Source: Mesorhizobium australicum WSM2073 | GTDB taxonomy: Bacteria; Pseudomonadota; Alphaproteobacteria; Rhizobiales; Rhizobiaceae | Direction: 5' to 3' | DNA: 64,000 nt | NCBI RefSeq assembly: GCF_000230995.2 | Contig: NC_019973.1 | Coordinates: forward strand, 3,796,001 to 3,860,000 | Part shown: positions 63,260-64,000 of the stretch, piece by piece | Position numbering within the stretch: position 1 is the stretch's first letter | Layout of the letters: each line of letters starts with the position of its first letter | Position numbers and translations under genes: made by a program | The notes under the pieces: model-generated | The model's database searches: none | Seen by the model: only the letters and a program-made list of their open reading frames with translations | What the model was told of the DNA's origin: nothing

Positions 63260-63303
63260 GTATATAGCGCGCGCCCAACGCTCCCTTGCTGTCTGGAACT
63301 GCC

Positions 63304-64000
63304 ATGGAAGAATTTCACAAGGTCCGCCGGCTTCCGCCTTACGTGTTCGAGCAGGTCAACCGGCTCAAGGCGAGCGCCCGTTCGCGGGGCGCCGACATCG
63401 TCGACCTCGGCATGGGCAACCCGGACCTGCCGACGCCCAAGGCCATCGTCGACAAATTGTGCGAGGTCGTGCGCGATCCGCGCACGCACCGCTATTCCTC
63501 GTCGCGCGGGATTCCCGGTTTGCGCCGCGCCCAGGCAAACTACTATGCCCGCCGCTTCGGCGTGAAGCTCAACCCCGACACCCAGGTGGTGGCCACGCTC
63601 GGTTCGAAGGAAGGCTTCGCTAACATGGCGCAGGCGATCACCGCGCCCGGCGACGTGATTCTGTGCCCCAACCCGACCTATCCGATCCATGCCTTCGGCT
63701 TCATCATGTCGGGCGGGGTCATCCGCTCGCTGCAAGTCGAGCCCGATGACGGCTTCATTCCGGCGCTCGAGCGCGGCGTCCGCCATTCGATCCCGAAGCC
63801 GCTAGCGCTGATCCTCAACTATCCATCGAACCCGACGGCACTGGTCGCCTCGCTCGATTTCTACAAGGACGTGGTGGCCTTCGCCAAGAAGAACGACATC
63901 ATCATCCTGTCCGACCTCGCCTATTCGGAAATCTACTTCGACGGCAATCCGCCGCCTTCCGTGCTGCAGGTGCCGGGCGCCATCGACGTCTGCGTCGAGT
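63304..64000 (+). CDS. alaC: AlaC/DAP-type PLP aminotransferase, N-terminal part
   Basis: The frame is open to the end of the window (232 residues seen). It starts MEEFHKVRRLPPYVFEQVNR and has the class I/II signature LGMGNPDLPTPKAIV, THRYSSSRGIPGLRRA, LGSKEGFANM, PNPTYPIHAFGF, NYPSNPTALV and LSDLAYSEIYFDG. The PLP-binding Lys is beyond the window. This set matches alanine-forming transaminase AlaC and relatives annotated as LL-diaminopimelate aminotransferase; in rhizobia it often precedes homoserine dehydrogenase. Confidence 0.88.
   Translation, partial: MEEFHKVRRLPPYVFEQVNRLKASARSRGADIVDLGMGNPDLPTPKAIVDKLCEVVRDPRTHRYSSSRGIPGLRRAQANYYARRFGVKLNPDTQVVATLGSKEGFANMAQAITAPGDVILCPNPTYPIHAFGFIMSGGVIRSLQVEPDDGFIPALERGVRHSIPKPLALILNYPSNPTALVASLDFYKDVVAFAKKNDIIILSDLAYSEIYFDGNPPPSVLQVPGAIDVCVE

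Overview
The window looks like a stretch of chromosome from a Mesorhizobium-type alphaproteobacterium (order Rhizobiales/Hyphomicrobiales). The evidence is the GC-rich coding style, an ExoR-like regulator, PopZ, DUF982, DUF1127 and DUF6074 proteins, a fused SecDF, and two copies of the palindromic intergenic repeat common in rhizobial genomes. Assignments come from reading the translated sequence and motifs only; no database search was run.

Region 1 (1-6.2 kb) is accessory: the end of an acyltransferase, a cutC/GNAT pair, an SRPBCC and an AhpD-like gene, a secreted cupin, and an hsp20 operon. The operon starts with a heat-shock-type promoter and a ROSE-type RNA thermometer that can be drawn base by base, and ends with a DUF982 gene. 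Region 2 (6.4-13.1 kb) is tRNA-Cys, a PIMT-like methyltransferase, tolC, popZ and valS. Region 3 (13.4-22.5 kb) holds a FadL-type porin, ilvD overlapping exoR, then xthA, a VOC protein and erpA on the minus strand, and dgt and argS on the plus strand.

Region 4 (22.6-46.4 kb) is a long envelope and export cluster: a giant SPOR protein, nagZ, scpA-scpB, tatABC, serS-surE-pcm-nlpD, yajC, secDF, two genes resembling mitochondrial complex I assembly factors (NDUFAF3/Mth938 and NDUFAF6/phytoene-synthase fold), and trmFO. It is interrupted by an epimerase/AraC pair, a sterol-desaturase pair and a parDE module. A 43-nt perfect palindrome lies between parD and trmFO.

Region 5 (46.5-47.4 kb) is the most unusual part. 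Two tandem 46-codon DUF1127 genes on the minus strand are followed by three tandem repeats of about 178 nt. Each repeat carries three stem-loops presenting CCUCCUCCC in the loop, and the stems covary. This matches the cuckoo/CcsR type of small RNA with an anti-Shine-Dalgarno loop, in an expanded nine-loop form just upstream of trmFO.

Region 6 (47.5-64 kb) contains a DUF2157/GDYXXLXY pair, tRNA-Leu, tig, radC, map, and an accessory patch (DUF982, DUF6074, a likely IS21-type end remnant, three orphan TadE/TadG-like genes). It continues with a second tRNA-Cys, a polytopic membrane protein, tRNA-Glu, an M15-type lipoprotein, phaC, a small lipoprotein and the start of an alaC-like aminotransferase.
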